A DNA stretch of 64,000 nt from Xiphophorus maculatus (GCF_002775205.1 NC_036457.1:4015650-4079649); one strand, 5' to 3'; shown: positions 1 through 14,000, counted from the first letter of the stretch. Program-made: numbers and translations. Notes: a model not told the origin generated them from the sequence alone.

Positions 1-1333
1 ACCGAACCAGAGTCTGATTAAAGCGGACCTACAGTATCTGTCAACATGAAACCGGTTAAAAGATCTTAAAAACAGAACAAAATGGCCCCGACCATAAAGT
101 CACCTGCATCTGTCAGACTAGAAAGAGTCACAAAGTCGTTTCTAAGATTTATGGACTCCAGAGGAACAAAAGGTGAAAAACATAAACCACATTTCAGGAC
201 AACAACGTCAACAACACACATGCAAGGCGATTTCAAAGTGTACATCTGTAGCACAAACGACAGTCTGAACTGCTTTACATTAAATCAGAAGAAAGTAATT
301 TTTCAGTTTGTTTTCACTTCTGATGTAAAGGAGCCAACAGTTTCTGCACAACTCAGGTTTTCAGGGAGTTTGTTTCAGATAGCATAGAAACTAAAAACTG
401 CATCATCTTGTTTAGTTCTGGTTCTGAAAACAGAGTGAACAAATCTCTAGAGACCAGAACCAAGCAGTGCTTTATGGACCAACAGCAGATTATTAACATC
501 TTACTGGGTCTAATCTGCCGAATTTAATCAGAATAATCTGGAATCAGAACCAAAACAAATGGAAAACGATGTTTTCAGATAATCCAAGTGCAGAGTTGAG
601 TAGAAACTACTTACATTTACTACATTTAAAAAAAATACTTTTTACTTTTATCTGAGCGATTTTATTATGAAGTATCTAAACTCTCATTTGAGTAAATTTT
701 CTGGATTTTCTACCAACTGAATGAAAAACAAACATGTTTTAATCAAAATTCACCAGACTGGTGATGTAATGTTTAAATATTAAATGTTATCAAATAACTC
801 AGTACTTTTTACCAAATACTTTTTGACTCTTGAGTAATTTCTTGGATGGTTAATTTTTACTTTACAGAGCTGCTCAGCCTCTAACTGACGGTCTGTGTGT
901 AAAATGGTCAGAAGAGAAAACATTAAGATTCTGCAGGATTTGCGGCGCATCCAGGAAACCCCAGTTTTAAATCAGCATCCTTTGACCTTCCTCCACAAAA
1001 CCAGCCTCATCATCACCGAGTTGCAAAACTTCACAAACAGGCTGTTACAAAATGCTGCGAATCAACTGCAGCTTCAGCAGGAGGAAGTGCTGCTTTCTGT
1101 TCCTGTTTTTAAACATGAGAAACACGAGTTTTCTGCTGCGTGGAAACATGAAGAGGAGGGTCACCAAATCTCTCAAACTCTTCCAACTGCAGGGAAAACA
1201 ACCTCTCAGGTTCCAGTCAGCTGTTTTCAGAGCAGGAAGTGGACAAACATGACTAAAACCTTTCAGCTCTGACTGGATTTGGTTTGTAACTTGGACCTGC
1301 TGAGGCTGAGTGGATGTGTGTGATTGCGCCCAC
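1..1333. other. Intron 1 of the asap2-like gene (no coding sequence seen)
   Basis: This stretch lies downstream, on the minus strand, of the first coding exon at 1334-1462 and should be its first intron, since no second ASAP exon is visible. It is AT-rich. It contains one copy of an interspersed repeat at about 596-865. Open frames at 82-387 and 895-1272 have no recognisable domain and are probably chance. Confidence 0.5.
596..865 (+). repeat. Interspersed repeat, copy A (tACTT/GAGTAA-rich, MITE-like)
   Basis: The segment (key words TACTTTTTACTTTTATCTGAG, read as overlapping short motifs, then TTATTATGAAGTATCT and CTGAATGAAAAACAAAC) reappears as its reverse complement at about 1830-2330. A shorter third copy is visible near 61505-61600. 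The family looks like a common teleost non-autonomous repeat; I cannot name it. Confidence 0.55.
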
Positions 1334-1462
1334 CTCCTCCAGAGCTCCCACCGTGTTCCTGCAGTGGGACATCCGGGTGGTGAAGCTGGACGTGGTCGGA
1401 GCTTTGTAGTCCTCATTGGTCTCCGCAACAAAGTCCGTGACGCTGATCTGATCCGCCGGCAT
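1334..1462 (-). CDS. asap2: ASAP-family Arf GTPase-activating protein, first coding exon (asap2-like)
   Basis: The minus strand reads from ATG at 1462-1460 through 43 codons to a GT donor at 1333-1332. The peptide starts MPADQISVTDFVAET and continues NEDYKAPTTSSFTTR...CRNTVGALEE. This is the conserved N-terminus of ASAP proteins, Arf GTPase-activating proteins with BAR, PH, Arf-GAP, ankyrin and SH3 domains that act on membrane remodelling and focal adhesions. Only the start of the BAR region is inside the window; the other exons lie left of base 1. The DYKAPT wording is closer to my memory of ASAP2 than of ASAP1 (DYNSPT). Known mammalian linkage also fits: ASAP2 and ALLC both lie on human 2p25, and allc is in this window. 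Family assignment is strong, the paralogue less so. Confidence 0.85.
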
Positions 1463-1800
1463 CTTGAGGAGTGATAGTCCTCAGCAGAACTAAGCCGAAC
1501 CGAGCCGCAGGTCCTGCAGGTGGAGCCGCTCCACCTGGCCGGATGAGTTGGAGTCAGAAAATCCTCAAACCTCGGCCAGCTTCTGCTAACGTCATGTCAG
1601 TCCATGTTCAAGGCTTGGTCACATTCCTGTGTCCGTCCAGCAGCTGCCTCACCTGGGAGCACCGAGCAGGGCGGAGACACGGACAGAGCTCTCACTCTGC
1701 TGCAATTTCCTGGAACCACAGTCTCTCACTGGCCACGCCCCCTGGGCGGGCTCTGGCGAAACTATCAGTTTGCTGCTTTAACTTTGAAGTAATGGCTTTA
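1463..1800 (-). promoter_or_regulatory. Probable 5' UTR/promoter of the asap2-like gene
   Basis: The DNA just upstream of the ASAP start codon is clearly richer in G+C and CpG than its surroundings (for example around 1495-1545 and 1735-1755). That is typical of a vertebrate CpG-rich promoter. No TATA box or defined start site is visible. The open frame crossing it on the plus strand (1471-1860) follows from the GC content and has no recognised domain. Confidence 0.35.
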
Positions 1801-1829
1801 AATCAACGCACAGAGGTGGCAGAGCTAAA

Positions 1830-2330
1830 GTTTTACTCAAGAAAGAGTAGCAGTACTTAAACATGTTGTTACTCAAGGAAAAAGAGGCCGTCCAAGAAAG
1901 TACTGAGTAACTGATCAAATTTAATATTTAAAAATGGCATAGTCAGACTGACTAAAATATAAAAATAAGTGGAAATTTTGGTATTTTAAGGACAAAAATG
2001 CCAAAAATTCATAGAAGTAACAAAAAATAACAAAATTAGCCAAAATAAAAATGTGTCCAAATCACTTTATTTCAATAAATAACTGAATAAACTTTAACAA
2101 AAACTGCAGGTGTGTGGTTTTTGTGAATTTTTGGTTAGCTTTTGTTTGTTTTTCATTCAGTTTGTAGAGAACCCAGAAATTTTACCCAAGTGAGAGTAAA
2201 GATACTTCATAACAGAATTATTATGAAGCAAAAAGTAATGTAGTAAACATACTCCTAAAAGTTTTTTTTAAAAGGTAACTCAATCAAATGCAACTGAATA
2301 AATGTAATTATTTACTACCTAACTCTGATC
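1830..2330 (-). repeat. Interspersed repeat, copy B (inverted relative to copy A)
   Basis: This segment is the reverse complement of the repeat at 596-865, with a longer central part. Matching words include GTTTGTTTTTCATTCAGTTTG, read as overlapping motifs, and AAAGATACTTCATAA. Together the two copies flank the ASAP exon and its promoter as an imperfect inverted pair about 960 bp apart. Confidence 0.55.
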
Positions 2331-5088
2331 ATGCGCTCCTAGTGGTGTGTGCATGTATTGCTCCTGGAGTCACGTCTGGTTTGCTGTTATTGTTGCACAA
2401 TTCAATGCGGAAATGAGAAGTGTACAAACATCCTGAATAACCTGTGTATAATTAGAAAATAGTTTAAATATTTTTACAGTTTCCATTGATGCAATGCAAA
2501 AATTAAGATTTGTGCTAGCTGCTAAGATTGCTTATACCTTGGATTGGCTCTGCGCTGCAGCAAGCAGGACAAAAACCCTCTATTAGGAGGCTAAGCAGCA
2601 ACGACAGACAATATTATCTGGTTTGGAGGTTTAGACAAACCAACAACATTTAACAAAAAGTAAAAAGGTAATGAAAGCTGCTATTTTCAGAGGAAAGTTG
2701 AGTGGAAGGAAAAACTGATGAGTCCAAAACATAATCTACAACAGCCACCTACAAACTAATGTTCTCCATGCAAGCCAATGCTATGCAGTAGATGTAGAGC
2801 CTTAGTTCGCCCACATCTGTTTTAAAATAGATTTTTATTGGTTCTATATATTTCTATTCCCAAATGTTGAATATCAATTCAGAGTGAAACTCATGACTTA
2901 TCTAGATTCTTCAAACATAGAGAAATATTTTAAACTTTTATTTCTTGTAGATTTGATGATTCCAGAGAATAAAAATCCAAAATTCAATGTCTGACTACAA
3001 ATATAATTGTATATAAAATCAATAAAAAACTGATATTTTAAACTAAAACATCAGGTTTGTGAAAAGTATATTAATTTGTATTCATCCATCACCTGGTTGG
3101 GGCTCCTTTTGCATAAATTACTGCATCAGTGTGGGAAAGATCAGAATATGGCTGTAATGGTAAAAATAAATGATCTGGAACAAAATTCCTCATTAAATTA
3201 CAACTTTTAATAAACATCAACAACGACTAAATCAATATGTTGCTCAGGTAGAGACATGGTTAGTCTGACCTCTGGCGGACAGAAAGTATAATTACATCAT
3301 CATGGACGAAACTTCTCATAGAGCCAAAGTATGAAAAGAGATAAAATAATAAAAAGGTGATAAATATAATTTAGTTTTTTATACAAAAAAAGAAAAAAGG
3401 AATCTGAAATCAGATCATTTTAAGCAGCCCTACACAATTTTACACTTGGTGGTAAAGTTTTTTTAATAAGTGGAATTAGACTTTTTAATTGAAGTTGAGT
3501 CGTGTTTTTCAAGATTCAAGTAAATAATCCCTGTCTAAGCTGTTATAGACTATTTCAGACAATAAATGGTCAAATTCAAGTAATTTAATCATAAATTTCT
3601 CCAATTAGCCTCCAGTGGCAGGAGGAAACTGTCCAGACTTTACTGATGTCAGTAATCAGTAGAGCAGAGTTTAAATTAACTAACCAACCATCACCGCTGG
3701 GTTCGATCAGCTAATAGCAGCCGTGGCTAATCTGCCATAGCAATTCATAATCCCAAACTGAACATCCAGCATAAAAATATAAAACTGTAACAAACTGAAT
3801 GAGTGTTTTTAGGAGTGTTGAAAAACATGAAGAAGATTTAGCTTTTGTTAGTTTTAGTTCAATAAGGTCTGAAAGTAAATTATAGGGATTTTTCTATAAA
3901 CAATAACAAATAAATACATTACAAAACGTTTCCCAAAAATATGATGAGGTTGTTCTCATAAATTTAAATTATTCATTTGTTTTTTTCAGATTATTGAGGT
4001 ACAATAATCATTAAACTATGAACCAGGATTGTTTTACAGCAGCATCTGTTGCAATAAAATAAAACGATTAATTCTCAGAAAATTTGAATTACATAGAAAA
4101 AAATGAAAATTTTGCATCAAGCTAAATAAATAAATATAAATATTTATCTTGCAAGCTGAATATTTTTGCTTCAAATTATTTTTTTCATGGTGATTTATTA
4201 AAGGTTCATATTTATAATTTTGAATTTGAGGAGTTCAAGAAAAATGACATCTTGGATCAGAGGGTTTGTTCAGATCATCAATAAACGACAAAAAAGTCTG
4301 AGGTAACAAAATATCAGTGAAGGAGGAAGCAGAAGTAAATTCAGGCATTAAAGGAAGTTTAGATCATTATATCTGCAAGGACAAAATTTAAATACTACAA
4401 AATGTAGAGAAGTTGGAGTGTAAAGTACTTCACAGTATTTGTGACCTGATTCTCAGGAGTTTCCTTCTCCTCTTCCTGTATCAGAATTACACCGACTCCC
4501 AGCCGCAGGTCCGGCTGGTTCGCCAAATTATGTTTCTGTGCTCTTATGATATGATATGAACAGTTTGAGCTGCTCGCTCTGATTCAGTGGTTTTCTAGAC
4601 TCCTGAAGATAAAAACTACCTGTAGTAATAATTTAATATCCGTCACCATCTGACCGTCAAATGAAGCAACTGATTTGTTGTTTCATTTGATTTATTAGAG
4701 CTCTAAAATGTAAAATCCTAATAATTATGGAATCATTTACATGTTTTCAACTTTGCGGATTAAAACAGGAGCAGTTTAGAGTCGGGTCTGACTCGTCTGG
4801 AAGAAATGCAGGAAATGTTTTCCCAGCTCTGACAGAAGCAGACAAACTAGATTATGAGTTTATTTCAAAACGCTGAAACAAAGACGCCTTTAGTCGTCTG
4901 CATATTTTCATTTTACAGGTTAGAGAAGAGGAGCTTCCAGAAGCTTTTCTTGGGTGTTGAAATGAGTTCATAATCTAAGCGTGGACAGTTAGTTGGTTTG
5001 GATAGAAATATTATGTTTGTGGAGGATTCAGCAGGTTCTGTCAGCGGACTGATCCTGCTGCTGGTTCTGTAAAGGTTTGAACTCTGCT
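2331..5088. other. Intergenic region between asap2-like and NLR gene 1
   Basis: AT-rich DNA with no open frame that resembles a gene. A fragment of a dispersed repeat lies at about 3075-3165. The last 250 bp may hold the 5' UTR of NLR gene 1, but no promoter element was recognised. Confidence 0.5.
3075..3165 (+). repeat. Fragment of dispersed teleost repeat (GGCTCCTTTTGCAT family)
   Basis: The words GGGGCTCCTTTTGCATAAATTACTGCAT recur near 26200 as GAGGCTCCTTTTGCATTAATTACTGCAT (both read as overlapping short motifs). I recognise the wording as a repeat scattered in many fish genomes but cannot name the family. Confidence 0.4.
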
Positions 5089-8000
5089 ATGGATCCGTGT
5101 GGGAAACATTTGAGCCAGACCAAACGGTAAGATGTTTCAGTCTACATTTTGCATCTTACCCACTTTGTTTAAACATCATTTTCCCACTTCACAGCTCTGA
5201 ACTCGGCCAGGTGTCAGTTAACCGTCTTCGACTATTATTTGAACCCTCCGCTGACGCGAGGTGATTATTTTCTGTTTTTACGTCACATTCATGAAGTAAT
5301 GCAGTAAAAACATAGTTTTAATTAATTAATAATTATGATTTTTCTTCTGTTTCAGGATCCGACCACTGAAACAAGACACCGATAAGAGCGATGGGCTGAA
5401 GAAAATCTGTTTATTTGACCAAACTGAACTCAACAGTGGAAAAACGTAAGAATCTGGTTCTGGTTCTGATTCAGTTACAATCTGTGGGTTCATTCTGATT
5501 TTGTATGAAACTTTCTCTATATTCAAATGACTTCATCAAGATGAACTGAATTAGAAAACGAACTCTGGACCTCTTTCCTGAGTATTAGTATATATATTAT
5601 TATATATTAGAGAATGCACTAAGTAATCCTACTTTTCTTCTTCGCTCTGTTAATCAGTTAATCGCTTTATTTCCTCATCAAGCTAAAAGAGAAAAGTCTC
5701 AAACTGACGTCACTCTATTGTCCTCATAATTACTGCAAACACTTTAATCCCAGTTAGTGGGATTGGAAGGAGATGGTTGCGGGTTCAACTCCCAGCATTG
5801 CAGTTCTTAACAGTTTATATCATGAATTCCTTTTCCTCTGAAATCCTGCATTAATACAGCAAACCTTAATTTCCTGTGTTAATTTTTCTCTTTCTGCCTT
5901 ATGAATCATTTATTTACTTCGTGTTTTTGCTGACTCCCACTTCTGGCTCTATACCAGGGGCTATTTGTGGCCCTTAGACTGATTCAGCATAGAACAACAT
6001 TTACTGACTTTGCTGAAACCAAATCAGCGATAGTCTAATTTATTAAAATATATAATATATAAAAATATAGCAACCACCTTGTAATAAAGTTACCCAAGTC
6101 TTGCACAAATTTCTTCAATCGAGCCAAAAAACTTTGAAAACTAGATGTTTCTTTTAAAACAGCAAATATGCAAAATTCTTTTTAAATTTTTGGATCAACA
6201 TTGAATAACATCCAAATAAAGAGACTACTTCTGCCTGATTTAAAAAAACAGGATTTATAATATCTAGTTAGTAAAAATCAGAAAATGTATGTATATAAAG
6301 TTATTTTATTCAATAGAAATATCCAGAACAGTTCAATACTGCGGTGTAAGCGTCAGTATGTGTTGCTTGTCTTATGTTTTCAACGAAAAGGATTGAAAAC
6401 ATTTAGTAAAATCTGTTATTTTTCTCCTCTGAGGGTAACATTTATTTCATAACTGCTTTCTGAAGACAGAAATATCTCTGCTTTTTGTTTCCATCAGCGT
6501 CGGCCTGCAGACACCAGTCCCGTCTCCAACCAGCGGTGTGTCCATGAAGAGCGACCGGTCCATGGATCCCATCACCGTGTTCAAAGACCAGCTCCAGCTG
6601 CAGAATAAAGGGTGAAGACATCACTGAAACTATCATCTGAAGTAGAAATTTGCATAACAAAATGAGAATAATATAGTGAATAAAACTAATCTGATCTGAA
6701 CTGCTGTTAGGACTCTGATGAAAACGGCTCTTTTCCACTGTTTCAGCTGAACTTCCTCAGATAAACTTATTTGTTTTATCAAATATAACCAAATAATCAT
6801 CAGAAAGTCCAATAACATTTTGATCCTAAGCATAAAAATAAAGATTTAAACAGAATTAAGAATAGATAGGCTTTCTAAGGGATATTCAACTGAGACAGAA
6901 GAGTCTACCAAATTTGAAAATGATTTAATAATCTGACTGAACTGAACCCAGTTAGCTTGACTTGCATTACGTTGCATTCAAATCAATTCAGGCACTTTAT
7001 ATAAAAAAGGTCATTTTAATTTTATCACAATTAAGTTCCTGTTGATCCCAGTGGTCACCCAGTGCATTAAGCCCAGTTCATTGTTCCAATTAGTCCAAAC
7101 TGTTTCTGTTTTTGCTTAAAGGATCAGAAGTGAGCAGAGTCCAGTCCCGTCCCCATCCAGCTGTGTCTCCCTGAAGAGTGACCGGTCCATGGATCCAATA
7201 ACTGTGTTCAAAGACAGAAACCAGTCTGAACACGACGGGTGAGAATCTAATTCTTTCATATTGATTTTCTTAAATTAAGATGCATTGTGGAAGTGTTACC
7301 ATGTTTCATAATTAAAACTTGCTTGGTTTTAGTCAGGGTCCAGCAGCAGAGATCTGATCGATCAATAGAACCAATCACCGTGTTCAAACGCCTCCCATCT
7401 GTGTGGTTGACCTTTTAGAGAACAGAACCATGAACTATTTCATTTTGAAAAGATATTATTCATTGTTTAAGGCAGAGCTTTATGTAGAGAACATTTAATC
7501 AAACCTAAAGATGGATCCTAAAATATCCAAACTAAACAATTTAGCTTTTGCTCAGTGATTTGGTTTCACTGTGTGTTCGGCAGAGCAGTTTGGGTTTTCT
7601 GACCAAACAGGACATGGGTACACATTTCTAAACTAGTTGCAGTAAAAGTTATTTTTGTAATCAAGTTTTTGTCATTTTGACGCCCCTCCAAAATAAAGTT
7701 CTCAGGTCGTATAAAGAGAAATGTAGGTTTGAAATCGACTCTGAAAGTTCAGCTTAAACGCTGGTTGTGAGTCTGTTCTACCTTTTAATCAATCTATAAT
7801 AATTATTTAATACTCCTAACAATTTCATAAAATGCATTTGATCCTTTTTTTGAGTAGATTTCCCCCTGGTGAATATTAATCATCTGAATCGGGCAGCATG
7901 TGGCTATTGATTTGAAATAACTAATAAATATATAAAAGATGTTCCAGCTGGTGGTTCCATGTGTTGGGGAACCTGCCCCCAATTAGAGGCATAAAAATAA

Positions 8001-11000
8001 AGGATGAGGGTAAAAACAAGAGGAATTATTTATTCTTTTAACATTAAAGCAAAGTTTATTTATGTTTTCTTCATTACATAAGAGGATTTCCTTTGGAAAC
8101 TGTAGTTAAAGTTTAAATCAGTTGCTCCTTTAGGAAAGAGTGTGATTGCTAGACTCCATTTTGATCACTGGCAGATGTTCTTGTTAGATGCTCAGAAAGT
8201 TTCAGCCAGGTTTCCTTCATGCTGCTGTTTTGTTTCTTCCAGGACCGATGAGGAGGAATCTTCCTCCTGTGCTGCCAGCTGCGTGTCGCTAAAGACTGAC
8301 CGGTCCATGGATCCAATAACTGGCTTCAAAACTGGAGACCAGCCTGAGCATAAAGAGTGAGAATATAAATAATGAAAAAACAAACACTGTATTCATCAGA
8401 GGAGAATTGTTTTACAGGGAACCTGTTTGTATTTCCATTCGGTCTCTGCTGCTTCTAGAAACGGGACAAACACTAAAAAACCCATCCAGGTGTTTATGGG
8501 TGATAATAAATGTTTTGCGATGCCACAATCACCTAGCAACACAAGTGAAACTCCAGCATGTTTGGTCAGATGGTTTTAGCGCTGTATGTGCTGTACAATG
8601 GCTGCTGGAAAAGAAAAAGAGTTTTATTTTTGATTTACCATTCAGAAACCACTGCTGCATGCTTGATAGTCGTGCAGGAGGTTCCACTTTTTCTGGTTCT
8701 GGTTCTGACTCAGGGTCAAAGATGTACGGTTGTACCGCTGTCCGTCTGTTTGTAGCAGGTTTCAACATAAAGTGTGAGTGTCCACTTCATTCAGTCTGTC
8801 TCTGGACATGAACGTGTTTCTGAAAAAAACAATCAGTCACACATCTAGGTTTTCCTTGGAAATGCTTTTACTGTCAGTAAACTTCTGGTTGTTTTGTTTC
8901 TACCAGGATCCAGCAGCAGACAGCAGCTGTGCCCTCATCCAGCTGTTTATCCATGAAGAGCGACCGGTCCATGGATCCAATCACTGTATTTAAGTCTGTT
9001 CAGAACAGGTGAGAATAGAAACTATCAACTGTTTACTTTTAAAAAACATCATATTGATAATTTAAAGCAAGTGTTTATGTAAAGAAAGGTAATCAAAACT
9101 ACTTTTCTTCAGACGTTCATAATGAAGCAGTTAAACTTGTGCTGAGGGATTTGGGTATTTTGGTAAATCCTGAAGCAACTTGTGCTAAAATGTGTCATTT
9201 TCTGCAGTGATGAGCTGCAGGACTCAACGGTTCTCAGTGTTCAGTCTGTTCATCACCAAACTGATCTGGACTCCATTTTTAAGGCAAGAAACATTTTAGA
9301 TTAAACACTTTATTGTTACAATAAATTACGAGGCTCCACTGGGAATAAATCATTTGGGGATTTTTATGGACCAATTTAATGATGTTGTAAAGATCACAGT
9401 TATGTGGATTCAATATAAATATAGTTTCTAATTTATGTTTTTCCTTTTTGTTTCAGGCTCTGGAGGAAAGCATCATAGGTTTTGTGAAGTCAGAGTTAGA
9501 GAAATTGCTAAACGTTGTTGGACCAGATTACCATGAATACTTAAAGAACCAGAGAGAGAATGAAGAGTTGCTGGATGGAGGAGAAGAAGAGCAGGAAAAT
9601 ACCAGCGGAGAGTCATTTCTGAAGCTCACACTCGACTTTCTGAGGAGGATGAAGCAAAAGAGGCTGGCGGATTATCTGCATAGCAGTAAGGTTACTTTAA
9701 CTTTTTTTTTTTACCCCTCCAGGGGGTCTTTTTGTGGACTCTAGTGTCCCTTATATGACAGTGGGCTGACAGGAATGGGGAAGGAGAGGAAGACATGCGG
9801 CAAATGTCGTCGGGTCCGGGATTCGAACCCGCGACGGCCGCGTCGAGGACTCAAGGCCTCCAAATACGGGTCGCGCTAACCGCTACGCCACCACAGCACG
9901 CCCCAGATTACTTTAACTTTTAAAACATGATCAACTTAAAGTTTGCAAAACGACCAACTAAATTAGTGCTTTTGAATTTATGCTTAAACATTAATTTACG
10001 GGAAGCTTTAAAATGTACTCAACATTTTTAAAGTTATCAAAATGCTAAAGAATTTGTTCTTCTATTAGCACATTAGTGGCACTGTGCCAACCGCTGTATA
10101 CCAGGAACCTCAGTGGGACATGAGGCCAACCTCGTGACGTTTCCTGTATTTAATGCTGCAGGAGTTGTTGTTTGCATTAAATCATATAAAAACTTTTAAA
10201 TGCTGGGGTACTTCAGTTGTTTCATGAAAAATGTCATATTTTACACGATAAAAAACATTACAGAGGTCTTTTCTTTGTACAGAGACCTCTTCAACGAAGA
10301 ATCAACGAGGACACAAGTCTAACCTGAGGAAGAGATTCCGGTGTGTGTTTGAAGGGATCGCTAAAGGCGGAAGCCCAACTCTGCTAAACCAGATCTACAC
10401 GGAGCTTTACATGACAGAGGGAGGAACCGGAGAGGTCAACGAAGAGCACGAGGTCAGGCAGATTGAAATCACCTCCAGAAAACAAGACAGTCCTGAAACA
10501 ATCAGAATAGAAGACATCTTTAAGGTTCATAATGACAACGCTCAGCCAATCAGAACGATGCTCACTAAAGGAGTTGCTGGCATTGGGAAAACCATCCTAA
10601 CGCAGAAGTTCACTTTGGATTGGGCCGAAGACAAATCAAATCAGGATATTCATTTTACTTTTCCGTTTACCTTCAGAGAGCTGAATGTGCTGAAAGAGAA
10701 AAGATTCAGTTTGGTGGAACTTGTTCACCGCTTCTTTCCAGAAAGCAAAGAAATCTGCGATTTTGAACAATTTAGCGTTTTGTTCGTTTTTGATGGTCTG
10801 GATGAATGTAGACTTTCTCTGGACTTCCACAACAGTCCGATCCTGACCGACGTTACAGAGTCCACCTCAGTGGACGTCCTGCTGATAAACCTCATCCGGG
10901 GGAAACTGCTTCCTTCCGCTCGCCTCTGGATAACCACGAGACCTTCAGCCGTCAGTCAGATCCCTCCTCAGTGTGTGGATGTGATGACAGAAGTCAGAGG

Positions 11001-14000
11001 ATTTTCAGATTCCAAAAAGGAGGAGTACTTTAGGAAGAGGTTTAAAGATAAGAAGCAAGCCAACAGGATCGTCTCCCACATCAAATCTTCACGAAGCCTC
11101 CACATCATGTGCCACATCCCGATCTTCTGCTGGATCAATGCTACAGTCCTGGAGGATATGCTGAAAACCAGAGAAGAGGGGGAGCTGCCAAAGACCCTGA
11201 CAGAGATGTACATCCACTTTTTAGTTGTTCAGACCAAAGTAAAGAAGGTTAAATATGATAAAGGAATGGAAACAGATCCTCACTGGAGTCCAGAGAGCAG
11301 GAAGATGATTGAGTCTCTGGGAAAACTGGCTTTAGATCAGCTGCAGAAAGGAAACCTGATCTTCTATGAATCAGACCTGACAGAGTGTGGCATCGATATC
11401 AGAGCAGCCTCAGTGTATTCAGGAGTGTTCACACAGATCTTCAGAGAGGAGAGAGGGCTGTACCAGGACAAGGTGTTCTGCTTCATCCATCTGAGTGTTC
11501 AGGAGTTTCTGGCTGCTCTTCATGTTCATCTGACCTTCATCAACTCTGGAACCAACCTGCTGATGGCAGAAACAGGAGAGCTAGATTCTGCAGCAACCCT
11601 CCTTCATCAGCTCGCTGTTGACAAGGCCTTACAGAGTCCAAACGGACACTGGGACATGTTCCTTCGCTTTCTGTTAGGACTTTCTCAGCCAGTGAATCAA
11701 ATATTGCTACGAGGCCTAAACACACAAACACAAAGCAGCTCACAAAGCAACCAAGAAACAATCCAGTACATCAAGAAGAAAATCAGCGATAATGTGTCTG
11801 TAGAGAAAAGCATCAATTTGTTCCACTGTCTGAATGAGCTGAACGACCGTTCTCTGGTAGAAGAGATCCAACAGTACCTGAAATCAGGAAGCCTCTCCAC
11901 AGACAAACTGTCTCCGGCTCAGTGGTCCGCTCTGGTCTTCATCTTACTGTCATCAGACGAAGACTTGGACGTGTTTGACCTGAAGAAATACTCTGCCTCA
12001 GAAGATGCCCTACTAAGGCTGCTTCCAGTGGTCAGAGCCTCCAGCAGAGCTCTGTAGGTACACACAGGATTTCATATCCAGTCTCTCACATTTCAAACAG
12101 CCTTCAGTTTTCTGCTCTTTGTTTTTTCTAATCCCAGACTGAGTGGCTGTAACCTCTCTGGGAGAAGCTGTGAAGCTTTGTCTCCGGTTTTAAGCTGCCA
12201 GTCTTCCAGTCTGAGAGAACTGGACCTGAGTAACAACAAGCTGGAGGACGTAGGAGTGAAACTGCTTTCAGTGGGACTGGAGAGTCCAAACTGCAAACTG
12301 GAATCCCTCAGGTCAGAACAGGCTGGTGTTTGACTGGTTACACTTGTTTCAAATCTTTGGTTGAACCAAGCTTGTAAAGTTTTCAAACTCCCCACCCCAT
12401 CCCAATTTTAGTCTTACAGGATGTCTAATCACGGAGGATGGCTGTGCTTCTCTTGCCAAAGCTCTCAACTCCAATCCGTCCCACCTGAAGGAGCTCGACC
12501 TCAGTTACAATCATCCTGGAGACTCAGGAGTGATGATTCTGTCTTCCAGGTTGAAAGATCCACACTGCAAACTAGAAACACTCAGGTCTGAAACTTAATT
12601 TCTCCCCATCTTTGTTGACTGAACCAACTCCTCACTTTGAGATGTTAACACAACCAGCTCTCCATCCAACGGAGAATCAGATTCCTGAACCAGCTGAGTT
12701 TGACTCTGATCAGGTTCTGTAGAAAATCTATTTAGCCGGTTTACTGAGGAAGACTCGCCTGGCCAACCTGAATGTCCCATCCATCAGACTGAGAAGCGCC
12801 GATTCATAGATTGGACCCATTAACGATTGTCCTCCCTTTATTTTCCAACCTGCTCCTGACTGATCCAGGTATTATTTAGTGATTTGTATGGAGCTGCAGG
12901 GATGTCTTACTAACTTCCTCCTATAAATGTATGAACAATTTTAGCACATATTAATGTAGCAGCGCAGATTATTAGAATAATAACAATAATCAATTTAATT
13001 TAGCCTGTCTTTCCCTAATGGTGAAGCTGAAGGATTTTAAATATTTGCTTTGGGAAACAGAATGACTTTCATACGCCTGTCAGATCTGATCAGTTTCTTG
13101 TAGAGAAGCAGGTCCAGCTCAGTCTTCGTTTTGTCTGAGTGGATAGATGTACAGTTGAATCTCAGTAAATCATTAGATAAAGGAAAAGTCGACTTATTTA
13201 ACTGATTAAAAATATTCCAGTAAGGCCTGTTTGTTGGTGATACTGCAGCAGGTATCGCTGCTTTCACTATGTGGATACAAAGTCCTGTTAGCAGAGCGAG
13301 ACATGAAGTTCTCCAACATGTCCTGGTGGGACGCTGCACTGACCCGGGACTTGATAAAGCAGATAAAGCTACATTCATACAATCTCTGAGTGTAGAAACG
13401 TGTTGGTAACATATTCAGCCCCTTTGAGACATTTTAATTCCCTTCTGCTTTTCTTCCTGCAGAGTGAACCACTGTGGAAAGCAGTGGCTAACACCTGGAC
13501 TCAAGAAGTGTAAGTTTCAATAATAATGATGAAGAAAATTTATTCACATGCATTTTTACTTTAAAGTAATATTTGACCAACTTTATTTATTACATACAGT
13601 AGTTTTTCCATGGCTTGTTGACGTTTCTAAGCTCCTCCTCTACTTATCTGTTCATTTGTTGCCTGGGTTCATTTCCTTGTCCACATTCTTTCCATCATCA
13701 TTCCAGTATAACCAGCTTCTGATGTTTTGAGCTGCACTTTCTTCTGCCTCAAGTATTTTATAATCCCTTACTAGCAAACTGAAGTTGCCTTGTCATTCTC
13801 ACAGTTACCTGTTTTTTATGCTCTTCATGATCGAATGCCTCATCAGTAAAGATTCTTTTATTTTGCTTTCTGTAGCTTTGATTCTCTCTGAAATATTACT
13901 TTGGACATTATTTAATCCCAACAGAAACATGATTCAGCACGTTTTTAAGTAGATACTGTAATGGAGGCCCACGCCTGTTTTGTCTCTCCTCAGATTTCTG

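Noticed and set aside
1045-1431. Minus-strand open frame overlapping the ASAP exon in another frame
   Set aside because: The frame starting at 1462 matches ASAP proteins; the other is its shadow.
1471-1860. Plus-strand open frame of 129 codons upstream of the ASAP exon
   Set aside because: It lies in the CpG-rich promoter, has no known domain, and long frames are expected where stops are rare.
5755-5815. B-box-like GGTTGCGGGTTCAACTCCC suggesting a tRNA gene or SINE
   Set aside because: No matching A box or cloverleaf upstream and no SINE body; at most a relic.
8407-8811. Plus-strand open frame of 134 codons inside NLR gene 1
   Set aside because: It lies in an intron between two repeat exons and shows no domain or splice context.
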